From Phormidium ambiguum IAM M-71 (GTDB taxonomy: Bacteria > Cyanobacteriota > Cyanobacteriia > Cyanobacteriales > Aerosakkonemataceae): DNA of 64,000 bases. A model generated the notes under the pieces. The model had not been told where the DNA came from. It searched no databases and saw only the letters and a program-made list of their open reading frames with translations. The DNA is taken from assembly GCF_001904725.1 (NCBI RefSeq), contig NZ_MRCE01000017.1, forward strand, positions 78,417 to 142,416, given 5' to 3'. How positions within the stretch are numbered: position 1 is the first letter of the stretch; each line of letters opens with the position of its first letter. Positions 24,167-34,013 of this stretch are shown piece after piece. A program made the position numbers and the translations under genes.

Positions 24167-25420
24167 TTACAAATGAATATAATGCTTTGATTGAGTCATT
24201 TGATCTAGAATTAAATTCGGAAATTTTCTATAAATTTTTCCAAGTATTGAATCAATTAATTCAGCAGCTATTACATTTTCATCAATTGTTTTAATCCATA
24301 TATCAGGAGCATACCTACAAATCATACCAAAGCAAAAAAGTAAAATAAACTGAGCGATTATTTCCGGCAAATAAGAGCCTAGATCAACTATAAAAAAGTT
24401 TATTCCATTAATATCATCAACAATTTCTGGATAATACTCAATCTTTTGAATCTCGGATTTAGGATCAAATTGCGTTATTAGTTGGGTATGAGCTAATGTA
24501 TCGGTTTCGGAAACTATAAGCATTAAAGGGTTCTTTGAATTTGTTATATATCTATTTAATAACTCACTTTTCCGTGGATAAGACTTAGCATTTATCCCAA
24601 AATTATGAATTTGTTGTATTGTATCAATATGTTGTTGGCCTGTGCCATCTGTTTTGTAATGCCTTGTTTCTATTATTTCTATGTTTCCTCTGCATAAATT
24701 TGTTTCTATACCTAATTTTTCAAGTATAAAATACATATCTGGTAAAGTTTTAATTAATTCTAATACATTAAATTTTTTATTGATTATCTCGTTGATTGGC
24801 TGAATGTCAGGGCTGGGTTGACAAGTGTAATTTTTTAAATAAGAAGAATTTTGATTACCTTCATAAATTTTGATTTCTATTAAATAACCCCCTGGAATCA
24901 GGCTTTCATAAAATAAAGGAAAGTTTCCCCAAGGTGTTTCAATATTATTGTCTACCTTGGTGTAACAACTGCATTTTAATGAGCTAAAAAAATCTTTGAC
25001 ATCTGTTTTTGTGGATGGGTTTCCGCTTTTGAATGATTTATCTATCTCTAGACCATGATGATTATGCTTGTTATTTGTACGAAGAGCATCAATAGAATAA
25101 TCACCATTATTTTTCAATAAAATTAAAGCTCTAGATAAACTAGATGCACCATAGTAAAGAAGATTTGGGCGAGTAGTTAAACCAACTTTTGAAGAAGCTT
25201 GGAAATATTCTTCTGCTTGACGAATACAGTAACCTATTTGTATTGCTTGTTTCTTGGCATTATTAAATTGTTTATCTTTATTTGTAATGTTATGAATTTG
25301 GCAAACTTTGCCTAAACTATACTCATTATCACAGAAAAAACGAAGTAACTTCCAAACTTCTTCTATAGGATTTTCTGAAGTAATATCCTCAAAATCTGCA
25401 ATGTATTGGGTTGAAATCAT
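24167..25420 (-). CDS. YaaC-like protein
   Basis: I take the ATG at 25420 as start because AAGG lies 8 bases upstream; an ATG at 25447 is the alternative. The pattern is that of YaaC family proteins: EEVWKLLRFFCDNEYSLGK, then IGYCIRQAEEYFQASSK and RPNLLYYGASSLSRALILL, a middle with a short strand region, and a hydrophobic helix near the end (IIAQFILLFCFGMICRYAPD). YaaC proteins have no established function but are scattered in mobile and defence regions. It lies next to a CoiA-like gene in the same direction. Confidence 0.7.
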   Translation of the reverse strand: MISTQYIADFEDITSENPIEEVWKLLRFFCDNEYSLGKVCQIHNITNKDKQFNNAKKQAIQIGYCIRQAEEYFQASSKVGLTTRPNLLYYGASSLSRALILLKNNGDYSIDALRTNNKHNHHGLEIDKSFKSGNPSTKTDVKDFFSSLKCSCYTKVDNNIETPWGNFPLFYESLIPGGYLIEIKIYEGNQNSSYLKNYTCQPSPDIQPINEIINKKFNVLELIKTLPDMYFILEKLGIETNLCRGNIEIIETRHYKTDGTGQQHIDTIQQIHNFGINAKSYPRKSELLNRYITNSKNPLMLIVSETDTLAHTQLITQFDPKSEIQKIEYYPEIVDDINGINFFIVDLGSYLPEIIAQFILLFCFGMICRYAPDIWIKTIDENVIAAELIDSILGKIYRKFPNLILDQMTQSKHYIHL

Positions 25421-25482
25421 ACTTATTACCTTTGGTAAGCTAAACATTACTTTATAAATCTGATATACTATTAAGCCAAAAT

Positions 25483-25719
25483 TTAGGCTTGATAAAAGTC
25501 AGGCAAGATTGACCAATCATAGAATTGAATTGACTCTACAGTTTGAGATAAAATAAATCTAATGAATTCGCTTTGAGGTGTATTACCGTCTTGATAGAAG
25601 GCTAAAAATACCTCACGCAAATACTGAGTTTCTTTTTCAGAGATTTTTTTGATAAGTAGAGTATCGAATGCTCGTATATTTTTAACTTTAGGTTCTCGTT
25701 TTTGCTTGATTTCTATCTC
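25483..25719 (-). pseudogene. 3' extension of the CoiA-like gene beyond an in-frame stop
   Basis: After the TAA at 25720-25722 the same frame stays open for 78 codons (EIEIKQKREPKVKNIRAFDT, then KETQYLREVFLAFYQDGNTP and SIQFYDWSILPDFYQA) to a TAA at 25483. It has no start codon or ribosome site of its own. It reads like the natural C-terminus of the upstream protein, so a nonsense mutation or readthrough is likely. Confidence 0.55.
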
Positions 25720-26529
25720 TTATTTTCTATAATTCTTATTAGGAAAAATGTTAAATATTTCAACTCTTTTCTTTTCTTGCTGAGTCCAAAGGTATTTTTT
25801 TGAAACAGGTAATTTTGTATCACCCCAAATTATCCGTCTAAGAAATTCTTGTCTGCATTCCTCAGATACACCCCTAGATATAAATCGGCTAATCCCTTTA
25901 AGGTATTTACAGTGATATTTAATAAAAGCTTCAGTTCGTGTACTACTTTTCTTTACTTTTTGTATATACTCTAAAAGTCTAACATCTGAATTTAAATATT
26001 TTTCTAATTCTTGTATTTTTTGCTCAAAATATTTCTGACATTGAAAGCAGTTTAAGATGGCAGAAGCCGCATTAATAAATAGTTTAGGATTTGGATATAC
26101 TTCTCCCGGTTTCTCATTATATTCAATTTGTCTTTTCAGGTGTAATTTGCTGTTGTATAGCAAAGGAACTCCCGGTGTGTAATTCTCTAAAATTGATGGA
26201 TTACTCTTTAACCTAAATGAATCATAACAGTTGATAAATGCTTTTTCTAACTTCTTATTACTTTGCCCCTTTTCAAGAATGTTCAAAACATTTTGACTAA
26301 ATGAGTCAATGTTGAAAGATACTCGTAATTCGCAGTCACTTAAATCTCCCTCGGGATGTACAAACGTAGCACCAACAAAACGGTTATTTCGCGAATATCC
26401 TTTTCTTAATGTTAAATTTGCATAACAGCGAGGGCATTGGAATATTCTTCGGTAATCTGAGTAATCTACTTCATCTGCGTTAACTAATTTTTTCTCAGTT
26501 TCACTAATCACTAAATATGCTTCATACAT
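25720..26529 (-). CDS. CoiA-like zinc-ribbon protein, probably truncated by a nonsense codon
   Basis: This is a 269-residue protein. Its N-terminus holds FQCPRCYANLTLRKGYSRNN followed by GATFVHPEGDLSDCELRV, a CPxC zinc knuckle plus an FxH-type motif as at the start of CoiA-like competence/nuclease proteins. Helical regions with further cysteines follow (ILNCFQCQKYFEQKIQELEK). The catalytic endonuclease core of CoiA is not obvious. The frame is interrupted by TAA at 25720 and resumes without shift to 25483, giving a likely original length of 348. It probably worked with the adjacent YaaC-like protein; that is inference. Confidence 0.55.
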   Translation of the reverse strand: MYEAYLVISETEKKLVNADEVDYSDYRRIFQCPRCYANLTLRKGYSRNNRFVGATFVHPEGDLSDCELRVSFNIDSFSQNVLNILEKGQSNKKLEKAFINCYDSFRLKSNPSILENYTPGVPLLYNSKLHLKRQIEYNEKPGEVYPNPKLFINAASAILNCFQCQKYFEQKIQELEKYLNSDVRLLEYIQKVKKSSTRTEAFIKYHCKYLKGISRFISRGVSEECRQEFLRRIIWGDTKLPVSKKYLWTQQEKKRVEIFNIFPNKNYRK

Positions 26530-26783
26530 AACTACACAATTACTAAAAAAATTTTATTTTACTAGATTTCGCTGCATTACTGCGCTATATTTTTACAATT
26601 TTTAAAACTTAAATCAGTATTTTGCAAAAAGACTTAATATATAATGCTGCTTCCGTTTCCTGAGAAATCAGCCAATTGGCTTACGGACTGATCGCAAAAT
26701 AACAACCTTAAGTTAGAGGCTATGTTCTCTCTAAAGCTAATAGGCTCAACATAATGAACCATAATTTAAAGCCAAAGTAAATT
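26530..26783. promoter_or_regulatory. AT-rich divergent region before mobC; oriT candidate
   Basis: This 254-bp AT-rich gap separates the divergent CoiA-like and mobC-relaxase genes. It contains the perfect palindrome AGCCAATTGGCT (26670-26681) nested in ATCAG/CTGAT (26667-26692). The origin of transfer of mobilisable plasmids usually lies beside mobC/relaxase genes and carries inverted repeats, so this is the best oriT candidate. No nic consensus could be verified. Confidence 0.3.
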
Positions 26784-27137
26784 ATGTCCCGGCAAAAACG
26801 AATCGAAAAAATAGGAATACGCTTAACACCAGAAGAATTTAAACTAGCAGAAAAAATGGCTAAAGATTTGGAAACCACCGTCAGCGAGTTGTTCCGATAC
26901 AAAACCTTAAGAACCCAACAATTTCAACTGAACAGTGCAACTTTGTGCCATAAATTAGCAGAACTTAATCTACTACTCAAACCAATTGTTATAGCTACCG
27001 AACAAGCACTATGGACGGGAGAAGAAATAACCGAACCACCAGAACTCAAAGAGCTTCTTGAAAAAGCACTCTTCTTACTAAAACAAGTTCAATGGCAACA
27101 AATGAATATAAACTTTTCCACTAATTTATATGAATAA
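26784..27137 (+). CDS. MobC-like relaxosome accessory protein
   Basis: This 117-residue protein has an N-terminal ribbon-helix-helix: KRIEKIGIRLTPEEFKLAEK, then MAKDLETTVSELFRYKTL. A long helical C-terminus follows (HKLAELNLLLKPIVIATEQA). RHH proteins of this size directly upstream of a relaxase bind oriT and help nicking. It ends 54 bp before the relaxase start, in the same direction. It resembles the MobC-like protein at 50719 only in overall design. Confidence 0.75.
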   Translation: MSRQKRIEKIGIRLTPEEFKLAEKMAKDLETTVSELFRYKTLRTQQFQLNSATLCHKLAELNLLLKPIVIATEQALWTGEEITEPPELKELLEKALFLLKQVQWQQMNINFSTNLYE

Positions 27138-27190
27138 GACGAAGATTTAGAAGAATGGGAAGCTAGCTAGTAAAGCCTATTTTTAGCAAA

Positions 27191-28609
27191 ATGATTGGCA
27201 AACAAATCACGGGTAAAAGCTTCACGGGACTGCTCAATTACCTCTTCTCCAAACAAGGCGCTTCACTAATTGGGGGAAATATGGTGGGAGAGACATCACA
27301 GGAATTAGCAGCTGAATTTCGATTCTCCAAACAACTCAACCCCAAAGTAGAAAAACCAGTTTATCATGCAGTTTTGAGCGTTCCCCCTGGTGAATATATA
27401 CCTGATGCCAAATGGCGTGCGATCGCACTAGACTACCTAGAAGGAATGGGATTTGACAAAAACCTATTTGCCATTATCCGCCATACAGACCGCGACCACG
27501 ACCACATTCACATTGCAGCCAGCCGCATCAAATTAGATGAAAAAGGAACTTGCCTATCCGATAGCTGGAATTACCTACGCAGCGAAAAGTTAATTGAACA
27601 ATTAGAAGAAAAGTACAATTTAACACCAGCCGAGCGAAGTTTTGATAAAGAACGCCGCTCTCCCACAACTGGCGAACGCCGACGCTTAGCAAGAACAGGG
27701 GAAATTAGCACAAGGGAACAACTGCAAACAGCAATTGATTTAGCGACAGTAGATAGTCCCGCGATCGCTCTTTTAATCGATCGACTGGGCGAACAAGGCA
27801 TTAATGTCAAAGTAGAACCCACACCCACAGGCGAATTGGGCATTAGCTACAAATTAGGCGAAATAGCTTTTAGCGGCACTCATTTAGGCAAAGCTTACAC
27901 CTTTAAAGGACTTCAAAAATATCGAGGAGTCAGTTATTCTCCTGACATAAATAATGAACTGTCGAATCAAGAGACAAACTCGCCAGACTTAGCTTCTCAG
28001 TGGCAGTCTGTGCGAGAAAGGTTGGTGGAAAAAGCCTGCTTGCCCCCCGAATTGATCGACCTGCTACACAACAAAGGATGGATAGACACAGATGACCAAA
28101 CCCGTGCTGTGTTTATCCTTCGGACGCTTACTGGAGAGGAAACGGGAAGCTGCACTTTAAGGTCTAATGGAAAATTTTCCATTGGAACTAACGCGGGAAC
28201 GTCCAATGGAAAAGATGACGATAGCAAGGAGGGCATTTTCTGGATAGCGACTCAAAACGATATTGAAAGAGCGGTCATAGCTAACGACCCGGTGGAAATG
28301 CTGTCTGCGATCGCTCTTGACCCCGAATTCGATCGCACACCGACTTTATACTTAAGCATCGATGCCATATCTTCCTTGCCAACAGACTTTCTTATAGACA
28401 TCCCCGCTGTAGTAGTTGGATTGAAAGGAGATGAATTTGGCGAAAAATTGTCGAAACAAATTATCGAAATACTACCTCAAGCCAAACGGATAAATCCCGG
28501 CATTGGTGGGTGGAACCATATTCTGATATCCCAACACCAAGAAGTAGAAAACGGCTTAGATGAACCTTATTTCTCAAGCGATTGCAATGCTGGTTTCAGT
28601 CTAGATTAA
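27191..28609 (+). CDS. Relaxase/mobilisation nuclease (MOBP-type)
   Basis: This 472-residue protein begins MIGKQITGKSFTGLLNYLFS; Tyr17 is the likely nicking residue. After YHAVLSVPPGE comes motif III HTDRDHDHIHIAASRI, with metal-binding histidines H98/H103/H105/H107, then LRSEKLIEQLEEKYNL. This is the relaxase/mobilisation nuclease domain (residues 1-150). A linker and a C-terminal domain of unknown role follow, including a segment starting FWIATQNDIERAV that resembles the DUF3991/TOPRIM-like tails of some relaxases only loosely. A copy of the AATGGAAAATTTTCCATT palindrome lies inside the gene at 28166. Confidence 0.88.
   Translation: MIGKQITGKSFTGLLNYLFSKQGASLIGGNMVGETSQELAAEFRFSKQLNPKVEKPVYHAVLSVPPGEYIPDAKWRAIALDYLEGMGFDKNLFAIIRHTDRDHDHIHIAASRIKLDEKGTCLSDSWNYLRSEKLIEQLEEKYNLTPAERSFDKERRSPTTGERRRLARTGEISTREQLQTAIDLATVDSPAIALLIDRLGEQGINVKVEPTPTGELGISYKLGEIAFSGTHLGKAYTFKGLQKYRGVSYSPDINNELSNQETNSPDLASQWQSVRERLVEKACLPPELIDLLHNKGWIDTDDQTRAVFILRTLTGEETGSCTLRSNGKFSIGTNAGTSNGKDDDSKEGIFWIATQNDIERAVIANDPVEMLSAIALDPEFDRTPTLYLSIDAISSLPTDFLIDIPAVVVGLKGDEFGEKLSKQIIEILPQAKRINPGIGGWNHILISQHQEVENGLDEPYFSSDCNAGFSLD
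28166..28183. repeat. Palindrome AATGGAAAATTTTCCATT, copy 2 (inside relaxase gene)
   Basis: This is a perfect 18-base copy within coding sequence (reading SNGKFSIGT). A half-site CCAATGGAAAA follows at 28203. Confidence 0.8.
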
Positions 28610-28746
28610 CGAGCAAAAAATAATATAAAAAATTGGTATTAATGCAATGCTGACAAGAAAAGCCTACTTACCTCTCTATAAATTGCTGGAATACCTTGCT
28701 GCTACCGCAGCCCAACGAATGCTTTCAATACTAATTATTAAATCTC

Positions 28747-30831
28747 ATGAACCTGCATTCACCCATTCATCAGCTACCGGGGTTAAGCAGAAACAATTGC
28801 CGACTGCTCGAACAACTTGGCATTAATTCAATTCTTGACCTGCTGCTTTACTTCCCCCGCGACTACATCAAGTATCAACGAGTCAAAATATCGAGTTTAC
28901 GAATAGGCGATTCTGTTACCATAGTAGGCAAAATCAAGAAACACGAAATTATCAGTCCGCCTAAAAATCCCCGACTAACAATTCAGACGATTATTGTTAA
29001 TGACAAAACCGGGAGAATAGCTTGTAAACGTTTCTTCAATCATCCTTATTATCAAACCCCAAAGTGGAGAAATGAGCAAATTTCGCTGTACCTTCATGGA
29101 AGCATTGTTGCTGTATCGGGAGTAGTCAAGGAAGATCGCTATTACGGAATGGTCTTAACTTCCCCTGAAATCCGGTTAATTGACCTGGATGAAGCCAGAA
29201 ACACAAAAAACTCAATTATCCCAATTTACCCGTTAACAAAAGGAGTGAGCAACGAAGTTGTTCAAGATGCAGTATCCTCTGCTTTGGAACTTCTCAATTT
29301 ACTGATTGACCCATTGCCACAGGATCTCAGACAAAAACATGGTTTGATGGGATTACCGGAAGCGATCGCTTTTATCCACCAACCACAAAACGAACCCCAA
29401 CTAGAAACTGCCCGCCGCCGTCTAGTATTTGACGAATTCTTCTATCTTCAGCTTTCGTTTTTCTTGCGCCGCCATCAACTTTTGGCAAGTGAGGCTGTTA
29501 CAAACATCGCTCCTATTGGCCCACTACTGGAACAGTTTTATTCTCAACTTCCCTTTTCGCTTACCTCGGCTCAACGTCGAGTCATCAACGATATTCTCAA
29601 CGACATGACTTCCAAAACCCCGATGAACCGTTTGGTACAGGGAGATGTCGGTTCCGGTAAAACAGTTGTTGCAGTTGTTGCAGTTGTTGCTGCTATTCAG
29701 TCCGGCTACCAAGCCGCACTCATGGCTCCTACAGAAGTGCTAGCTCAACAACATTATCGGAAAATTGCCACTTGGTTTGTACCCCTTGGCGTTTCTGTCG
29801 AGTTGCTAACAGGTTCTACCAGAACTGTCAAACGCCGAGAAATCCACGCACAACTGGAGAAGGGCGAACTGTCTGTCTTAGTCGGAACTCACGCGCTGCT
29901 GCAAGAAAAGGTTAACTTCCATCAACTCGGTTTGGTAGTTATCGACGAACAACATAGATTCGGAGTGCAGCAGCGGCAAGATTTGCTCAACAAAGGGAAC
30001 AGACCTCACGTACTGACGATGACCGCAACTCCCATCCCGCGTACCTTAGCACTAACATTACACGGCGATTTGGATGTCAGTCAGATTGACGAGCTACCAC
30101 CGGGGCGACAGAAGATCCATACCAAAGTGATTAATCAAGGCGCTCCAGCTTATGATTTTATTCATCACCAAGTACTCCAAGGTCGTCAGGCGTACATCAT
30201 CCTTCCCTTAGTGGAAGAATCGGACAAGTTAGATTTGAGAGCAGCAGTAGTGGAATACGAGCGATTATCAACGGAAATCTTCCCTGAATTTAACGTAGAC
30301 TTGCTGCACAGTCGGATGACATCAGCCGAGAAAGATGAAGCCCTCAACTCTTTCCGTGACAACAAAACTCAAATACTCGTTTCCACTACTGTGGTTGAAG
30401 TGGGTGTGGATGTTCCCAACGCTACAGTCATTTTCATCGACCACGCCGATCGCTTTGGCTTGGCTCAACTGCACCAGTTAAGAGGTCGCGTCGGTCGAGG
30501 TTCGCACCGTTCCTATTGTCTGCTGCTCAATACCAGTAAAACAGCAGAAGCTAAGGCACGTCTTGAAGTGTTGGAAAAGTCCACTGATGGGTTCTTTATT
30601 TCGGAAATGGATTTGCGGCTGCGTGGACCTGGTGTTGTGATGGGCTATCGGCAGTCGGGTATTTCTGAATTTGCTCTAGCGAATATACTGGATGATGAGG
30701 ATTTACTGAATTTAGCTCGTTTTATGGCAGTAGCGATCGTCAAAAGTAACCCCAATTTAGAGCAACATCCTTTGATAGTTGCAGAACTCAAAAAACGGGG
30801 ACTAACCACTTGGAATTGTGCTCTCAATTAA
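28747..30831 (+). CDS. recG: ATP-dependent DNA helicase RecG
   Basis: RecG remodels stalled replication forks and branched DNA. The 694 residues match the E. coli length and are shorter than the ~820 residues I expect for chromosomal cyanobacterial RecG. An N-terminal wedge/OB region (ILDLLLYFPRDYIKYQRVKI) precedes helicase motifs: Q-motif LTSAQRRVINDI, Walker A GDVGSGKTVVAV, motif Ib APTEVLAQQH, motif II VVIDEQHRFG, motif III MTATPIPRTLAL, then FRDNKTQILVSTTVVEVGVD and QLRGRVGRGSHRSYC. All are intact. A plasmid-borne RecG may support plasmid replication or transfer. Confidence 0.95.
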   Translation: MNLHSPIHQLPGLSRNNCRLLEQLGINSILDLLLYFPRDYIKYQRVKISSLRIGDSVTIVGKIKKHEIISPPKNPRLTIQTIIVNDKTGRIACKRFFNHPYYQTPKWRNEQISLYLHGSIVAVSGVVKEDRYYGMVLTSPEIRLIDLDEARNTKNSIIPIYPLTKGVSNEVVQDAVSSALELLNLLIDPLPQDLRQKHGLMGLPEAIAFIHQPQNEPQLETARRRLVFDEFFYLQLSFFLRRHQLLASEAVTNIAPIGPLLEQFYSQLPFSLTSAQRRVINDILNDMTSKTPMNRLVQGDVGSGKTVVAVVAVVAAIQSGYQAALMAPTEVLAQQHYRKIATWFVPLGVSVELLTGSTRTVKRREIHAQLEKGELSVLVGTHALLQEKVNFHQLGLVVIDEQHRFGVQQRQDLLNKGNRPHVLTMTATPIPRTLALTLHGDLDVSQIDELPPGRQKIHTKVINQGAPAYDFIHHQVLQGRQAYIILPLVEESDKLDLRAAVVEYERLSTEIFPEFNVDLLHSRMTSAEKDEALNSFRDNKTQILVSTTVVEVGVDVPNATVIFIDHADRFGLAQLHQLRGRVGRGSHRSYCLLLNTSKTAEAKARLEVLEKSTDGFFISEMDLRLRGPGVVMGYRQSGISEFALANILDDEDLLNLARFMAVAIVKSNPNLEQHPLIVAELKKRGLTTWNCALN

Positions 30832-30862
30832 GTAGGCTTTCAGTAGCTAATGAGATGAGTTC

Positions 30863-33196
30863 ATGTCTTCTTTCTCTCAACGATCGCTCAACTGGTTATG
30901 GCAACAGTTTCAACTCAAACCCGGTAAGCCCGATATTGCCGCCAGTTTACAGATCCTTCTATCGGTGTTGGCTCCCATTGGGGTAGGAGTGCTGACAGGT
31001 CATGCGGCTGCGAGTATTATCGCAGTCATGGGAGCTTGGATGGTTGGGCTGGTCAACGTAGAGGGAGCCTATCGCCAGCAAGCAACAGCTAAGATTGCAG
31101 CCGCGCTCGGCATTACAGCGATGCTGTTTCTAGCGCATCTGGTTCATGGTAGCCTTTGGTTATCGGCTCTGGCGACGTTTGCAGTCATGTTTATTGCAGG
31201 CTTTGTCAGTTTATATGGGCAAGCAGCATCATCGATCGGCTTGACTACATCGCTGACGTTTATCGTCGCACTAGCAAAATTTGCCGTATTTCCCGATTGG
31301 TCTACAGTACTCCAACAATGTGCGCTTTGTTTAGCAGGTGGGATGTGGGCGATCGTGGTTTCTCTAGGACTATGGGTGCTGCACCCATACACTCCCGTGC
31401 TTCAATCGATCGCCAATTGTTATGGAACGTTGAGCGAATTACTAAAATTGGCAAATGAAAGAGCAACCAATCGAGACGAGCGCCATGAATGGACAACCCG
31501 CTTCCTACAAGCTCAGGATAATTTTACTCAGGCTTTAACTGCTGCCCGTAGCGTCTGGTCGGCTGTGTGGACACCTCAAAGAACCGCTAACCAGCAGGGA
31601 AATCAATTGCTCGTTTTAATTGAGAATACGCCCCAAATTGCCAATTCAATTTTGGTACTGGTTGAACAATTATCAATTTCATCGGCTCATCACTTATTTG
31701 AGCAGGTGCAGCCAGAAATTGGGCAAGGAATCGAACAGCTAGCTTCTGTTGTGCAACGGATGTCCAAAGCGATTGCCAAAGGAAATATCTCTGTTCATCT
31801 GGAGAATCTCGATCGCGCCATCGAAGCTATAGAATATCGACGGCAAGACATCCGCACTCAATTAAATAACCGAACTATTGCCGTTCCACCAGAAGACTAT
31901 ACAGAATTAATCGGCATTGGCAAAATTGCTACTACCCTCAGACGGCTAGCAGAACAGGTTGATTTAGATGTAAAGTCGATGGCATCTTTAAAACGAGGAG
32001 ATGTTCGCTCGCTCGTTGGGTGGTCAGCAATTACCCCTTCGAGACTACCAGCCCTGGCTTCAATTCTTGAACCTTTAAGGGATAATTTCACATTTAATTC
32101 AGTTCTCTTTCGTCACGCGCTGCGACTGGCGATCGTTGTGACGATCGCACAAGTCCTTGCTTCCTTATTGCATCTTCCCACAGGCTATTGGATGACTTTA
32201 ACTGCCTTAGTTGCCTTAAAGCCGAACTATGGTGGCACCACTCAAACTACGCTACAACGGGTATTCGGCACGGTTTTAGGAGGCATGATTGGTATTGCGA
32301 TTGTGACGCTCGTTCATAATTCGGGCATAATCGTGGGGTGTCTTCTCCTGCTCATTGTTGCCGCGATCGCAGTTCGTCCCCTAAGCTTTAGCTTGTTCAT
32401 TACGCTACTTACTCCGGCAATTATTTTGCTGGTGAATATTACGAGTAAAGGCGGGTGGGAGATTGGAGTGCTGCGAATTGTAGATAGCTTGGCTGGCGGT
32501 TTATTAGCACTACTCGGTAGCTATCTGTTATTTCCGCGCTGGGAACGACAGCAACTTCCGGCTCAATTGGAAAAAACGATCCGAGCTAATCTTGCTTACT
32601 TCGAGCAAGCGATCAATCTTTATCTCAACCCAAACCAAAATACCGCTGCTGGAATGCTTGCCAAAAAACGCCGTCAAGCTGCTCTGGAAAATGCCAACGT
32701 CGCAGCCGCCGCTCAACGCTTGTTTAGCGAACCGCGCCACGTCCAAGGTGAGGTGGAACCAATTACGACAACGATACTCTATATTCGCCGCTTTTTTAAT
32801 TCGGTGACAACTCTGGCAGAACATCGCCGCGAATTGAGTAAAGAGTACCAATGCTCCGACTTCAAGCAATTTGCCGACGCTGTGGTTCGAGTTTTGGAAA
32901 ATTTAGGCGATGCACTGCAACTGCGACAATCACCCGCACTTTTACCGGATTTCGCTCCCAATTTGGAAGCAATTCGCGATCGCGTTGAACAACTTCATAC
33001 CGAGCGAGCATCTGAGTTAGCGTCGGCTTCAGGCAGTAAAACACCTACGCTGCAAGCTATCCGAGAACACACTCCCATTTTCACCCAATTGGATCTCATT
33101 GCCCAAGAAATCACCAGTCTTCATAGTGCGATCGTCCGGCTGCAAAATTCCAGAACACCCGTTTCGGAAGTTAGAGCATCTGAACACCACCGCTAA
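30863..33196 (+). CDS. FUSC-family membrane transporter
   Basis: This 777-residue inner-membrane protein has two membrane blocks. The first (about 25-185) has several helices (SLQILLSVLAPIGVGVLTGH, then WMVGLVNVEGAYRQQ). The second (about 420-560) contains FRHALRLAIVVTIAQVLASL, then MTLTALVALKPNYGGTTQTT, the FUSC signature region. Cytosolic helical domains separate and follow them. FUSC proteins are related to fusaric/aromatic acid efflux. It starts 31 bp after recG in the same direction and may be co-transcribed, but functional linkage is unlikely. Confidence 0.85.
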   Translation: MSSFSQRSLNWLWQQFQLKPGKPDIAASLQILLSVLAPIGVGVLTGHAAASIIAVMGAWMVGLVNVEGAYRQQATAKIAAALGITAMLFLAHLVHGSLWLSALATFAVMFIAGFVSLYGQAASSIGLTTSLTFIVALAKFAVFPDWSTVLQQCALCLAGGMWAIVVSLGLWVLHPYTPVLQSIANCYGTLSELLKLANERATNRDERHEWTTRFLQAQDNFTQALTAARSVWSAVWTPQRTANQQGNQLLVLIENTPQIANSILVLVEQLSISSAHHLFEQVQPEIGQGIEQLASVVQRMSKAIAKGNISVHLENLDRAIEAIEYRRQDIRTQLNNRTIAVPPEDYTELIGIGKIATTLRRLAEQVDLDVKSMASLKRGDVRSLVGWSAITPSRLPALASILEPLRDNFTFNSVLFRHALRLAIVVTIAQVLASLLHLPTGYWMTLTALVALKPNYGGTTQTTLQRVFGTVLGGMIGIAIVTLVHNSGIIVGCLLLLIVAAIAVRPLSFSLFITLLTPAIILLVNITSKGGWEIGVLRIVDSLAGGLLALLGSYLLFPRWERQQLPAQLEKTIRANLAYFEQAINLYLNPNQNTAAGMLAKKRRQAALENANVAAAAQRLFSEPRHVQGEVEPITTTILYIRRFFNSVTTLAEHRRELSKEYQCSDFKQFADAVVRVLENLGDALQLRQSPALLPDFAPNLEAIRDRVEQLHTERASELASASGSKTPTLQAIREHTPIFTQLDLIAQEITSLHSAIVRLQNSRTPVSEVRASEHHR

Positions 33197-33299
33197 CAGG
33201 CAAAAATGAAAATATAATCCTGATTATGAGTCAGCAGCCCATTTAGTAATCTCAATGGTATCCAATGTTTTATTCTTAATAGTGTTTAGAGAAATGGCT

Positions 33300-34013
33300 A
33301 TGTCTTCTACCCCTGTTGTCACAGTTTGGAATGAATATCAACACGAAAAAATTAACTCCGAAGTAGCCAAAACTTACCCCGATGGTATTCATGGAGCGAT
33401 CGCTCAACATCTGCAATCTGTAGGACTTTCGGTGCAGACAGCAACATTAGACCAGCCAGAACATGGATTAACATCTGATGTGTTAGAGCGGACAGATGTA
33501 CTAATTTGGTGGGGACACATCGCCCATGACAAAGTACAGGATGACATTGTAGATAAAATTCATCAGCGAGTTCTGTCTGGGATGGGATTAATTGCACTTC
33601 ACTCTAGTCATTTTTCCAAAATCTTTAAACGATTGATGGGTACGTCTTGCAACCTTAAATACCGTGCCACAGGAGAAAAAGAACGCATTTGGGTGGTCGA
33701 TCCAGCACACCCGATCGCCAGTGGATTAAACGAATGCTTTGAAATTCCTACTGAAGAAATGTACGGTGAATTTTTTGATATTCCCAACCCTGATGCCTTA
33801 GTATTGATCAGTTGGTTTGAGGGTGGAGAAGTGTTTCGTAGTGGTTCCTGTTTCCACCGGGGAAAAGGCAAAATTTTCTACTTTCGTCCTGGCGATCAAG
33901 CATTTCCCACTTATCATCAACCAGAAGTTCTCCAAGTAATTACTAATGCCGTTTTCTGGGCGAATCCAACTCATGGGCCAGATATTCAATTTGGTAAGCG
34001 TCTTATCAAATAA
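33300..34013 (+). CDS. ThuA-domain protein
   Basis: ThuA-like proteins have a class I glutamine amidotransferase-like flavodoxin fold and act in trehalose/sugar metabolism. Motifs are [12 protein letters not shown], then [60 protein letters not shown] and [16 protein letters not shown], covering the whole domain. The start is placed at the ATG 33300 because family members begin just before VTVWNE; ATGs at 33294 and 33255 are alternatives. It converges with the next gene, overlapping by 28 bases. The gene looks like metabolic cargo. Confidence 0.88.
   Translation: MSSTPVVTVWNEYQHEKINSEVAKTYPDGIHGAIAQHLQSVGLSVQTATLDQPEHGLTSDVLERTDVLIWWGHIAHDKVQDDIVDKIHQRVLSGMGLIALHSSHFSKIFKRLMGTSCNLKYRATGEKERIWVVDPAHPIASGLNECFEIPTEEMYGEFFDIPNPDALVLISWFEGGEVFRSGSCFHRGKGKIFYFRPGDQAFPTYHQPEVLQVITNAVFWANPTHGPDIQFGKRLIK

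Noticed and set aside
29664-29692. Triplicated GTTGTTGCA in recG as an insertion
   Set aside because: The region after GSGKT has the same length as in other RecG proteins, so no residues were added.
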